The notes under the pieces were generated by a model that searched no databases, had not been told where the DNA came from, and saw nothing but the letters and a program-made list of their open reading frames with translations. Made by a program: the position numbers and the translations under genes. From Microbacterium sp. SORGH_AS_0969 (GTDB taxonomy: Bacteria; Actinomycetota; Actinomycetes; Actinomycetales; Microbacteriaceae): a stretch of 64,000 bases of DNA. This document shows, in pieces, positions 63,364 through 64,000 of this stretch; the first letter of the stretch is position 1, and each line of letters begins with the position of its first letter. The stretch covers positions 1,612,001 through 1,676,000 of the forward strand of contig NZ_JAUTAG010000001.1 in the NCBI RefSeq assembly GCF_030818255.1, in the 5' to 3' direction.

Positions 63364-64000
63364 CGCTCGCAGGTAAGACCATCTTGATGTCGGGCGGCAG
63401 CCGTGGCATCGGCCTCGCGATCGCGCTGCGCGCCGCGAGCGACGGCGCGAACATCGCGCTGCTCGCCAAGACCGACACCCCCCACCCCAAGCTCGAGGGC
63501 ACGGTGCACACCGCGGCCGAGGCGATCCGCGCGGCGGGCGGTCGGGCGCTGCCGATCGTCGGCGACGTGCGGGACGAGGCATCCATCACCGAAGCCGTGA
63601 TGCGGACGGTCGGGGAGTTCGGCGGCATCGACATCGTCGTCAACAACGCCAGCGTGATCGACCTCTCGGGCTCGCTCGACCTCGCGACCAAGAAGTACGA
63701 CCTCATGCAGGACGTGAACGTCCGCGGGACGTTCCTGCTCTCGCGCGCCGCCGTTCCGCAGCTGAAGGATGCCGAGAACCCGCACATCCTGTCACTGTCG
63801 CCGCCGCTGAACGTCACACCGAAATGGCTCGGGGCGCACACGGGGTACAGCCTCGCGAAGTTCGGGATGACGATGGCGACGCTGGGTCTCGCCTCGGAGT
63901 TCCAGAGCGACGGGATAGCTGCGAACACGCTGTGGCCCCGCACGACCATCGCGACCGCCGCGGTGCAGAACGTGATCGGCGGCGACCGGCTGATGGCCGT
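63360..64000 (+). CDS. SDR-family protein (HSDL2-like), 3'-truncated by window
   Basis: The first 213 codons of a short-chain dehydrogenase. The motif GGSRGIGLA follows the GTG start. NNASVIDLSGSLDL, LSLSPPLNV and the YSLAKFGM catalytic block match HSDL2-like oxidoreductases, which often sit in fatty-acid operons. The gene continues beyond the window's last base. Third gene of the SDR/enoyl-CoA hydratase/SDR operon. Confidence 0.85.
   Translation, partial: MTLAGKTILMSGGSRGIGLAIALRAASDGANIALLAKTDTPHPKLEGTVHTAAEAIRAAGGRALPIVGDVRDEASITEAVMRTVGEFGGIDIVVNNASVIDLSGSLDLATKKYDLMQDVNVRGTFLLSRAAVPQLKDAENPHILSLSPPLNVTPKWLGAHTGYSLAKFGMTMATLGLASEFQSDGIAANTLWPRTTIATAAVQNVIGGDRLMA

Overview
The window is high-GC actinobacterial chromosome, about 70% G+C by eye, with densely packed genes and many ATGA, GTGA or TGATG overlaps between neighbours. 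The gene set fits the family Microbacteriaceae, most likely Microbacterium or a close relative. It contains a HemQ-type heme pathway, F420 genes with an F420-dependent glucose-6-phosphate dehydrogenase, a reduced actinobacterial type VII secretion locus, a DUF222-HNH protein, YkoEDC thiamin transport and DUF3618/DUF5302 small proteins. I saw no rRNA, tRNA, insertion sequence, prophage or CRISPR array.

Layout. 1-3.9 kb: 3' end of an agmatine deiminase gene, an amidase, a HicAB toxin-antitoxin pair and a Tat-exported protein made of four 74-residue repeats. 4.2-8.8 kb: one giant polytopic membrane protein. 9.0-10.2 kb: a Fic protein. 10.4-18.8 kb: type VII secretion locus on the minus strand (two Esx-like proteins, an RDD/FHA protein, a small membrane protein, EccD, a MinD-like protein, EccC). 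18.9-20.1 kb: a HhH-GPD protein, a small protein and a cluster of palindromes. 20.1-31.6 kb: heme genes hemA, hemE, hemY, hemQ, hemC, hemD, hemB and hemL, interrupted by a three-gene envelope cluster, a 130-bp tandem repeat and a bestrophin-like protein. 31.9-41 kb: F420 region with cofD, an ECF sigma factor and its partner, cofC, and an fbiC-BVMO-fgd operon. 41-49 kb: mixed housekeeping genes, including a TauE-type permease, a Nudix hydrolase, an ABC exporter, a HIBCH-like hydrolase and a J-domain protein. 49-52 kb: thiM-thiE-thiD/tenA behind a TPP riboswitch. 52.3-54.6 kb: HNH protein and a repeat field. 54.6-56.6 kb: GntR regulator and D-Ala-D-Ala carboxypeptidase. 56.7-59.6 kb: a second TPP riboswitch with the ykoEDC transporter. 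59.8-64 kb: a phosphotransferase, a membrane protein and a fatty-acid type SDR/enoyl-CoA hydratase/SDR operon.

How they work together. The heme genes cover glutamyl-tRNA to uroporphyrinogen III and the coproporphyrin-dependent end of the pathway, but not the ferrochelatase. Thiamin genes are of salvage and uptake type; no thiC or thiG lies here. The F420 operon couples synthesis (fbiC) to use (fgd). However, the CofH half of FbiC lacks the radical-SAM cysteine motif and the BVMO gene between them is frameshifted.

The most distinctive feature is a set of at least 17 long near-perfect palindromes (about 55-83 bp) in five sequence families. They share a common geometry and sit almost always just 3' of a gene. 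One has been absorbed into the fbiC coding sequence. The heptamer GGATGCC/GGCATCC is also very frequent, inside genes, in palindrome loops and between Shine-Dalgarno sequence and start codon.
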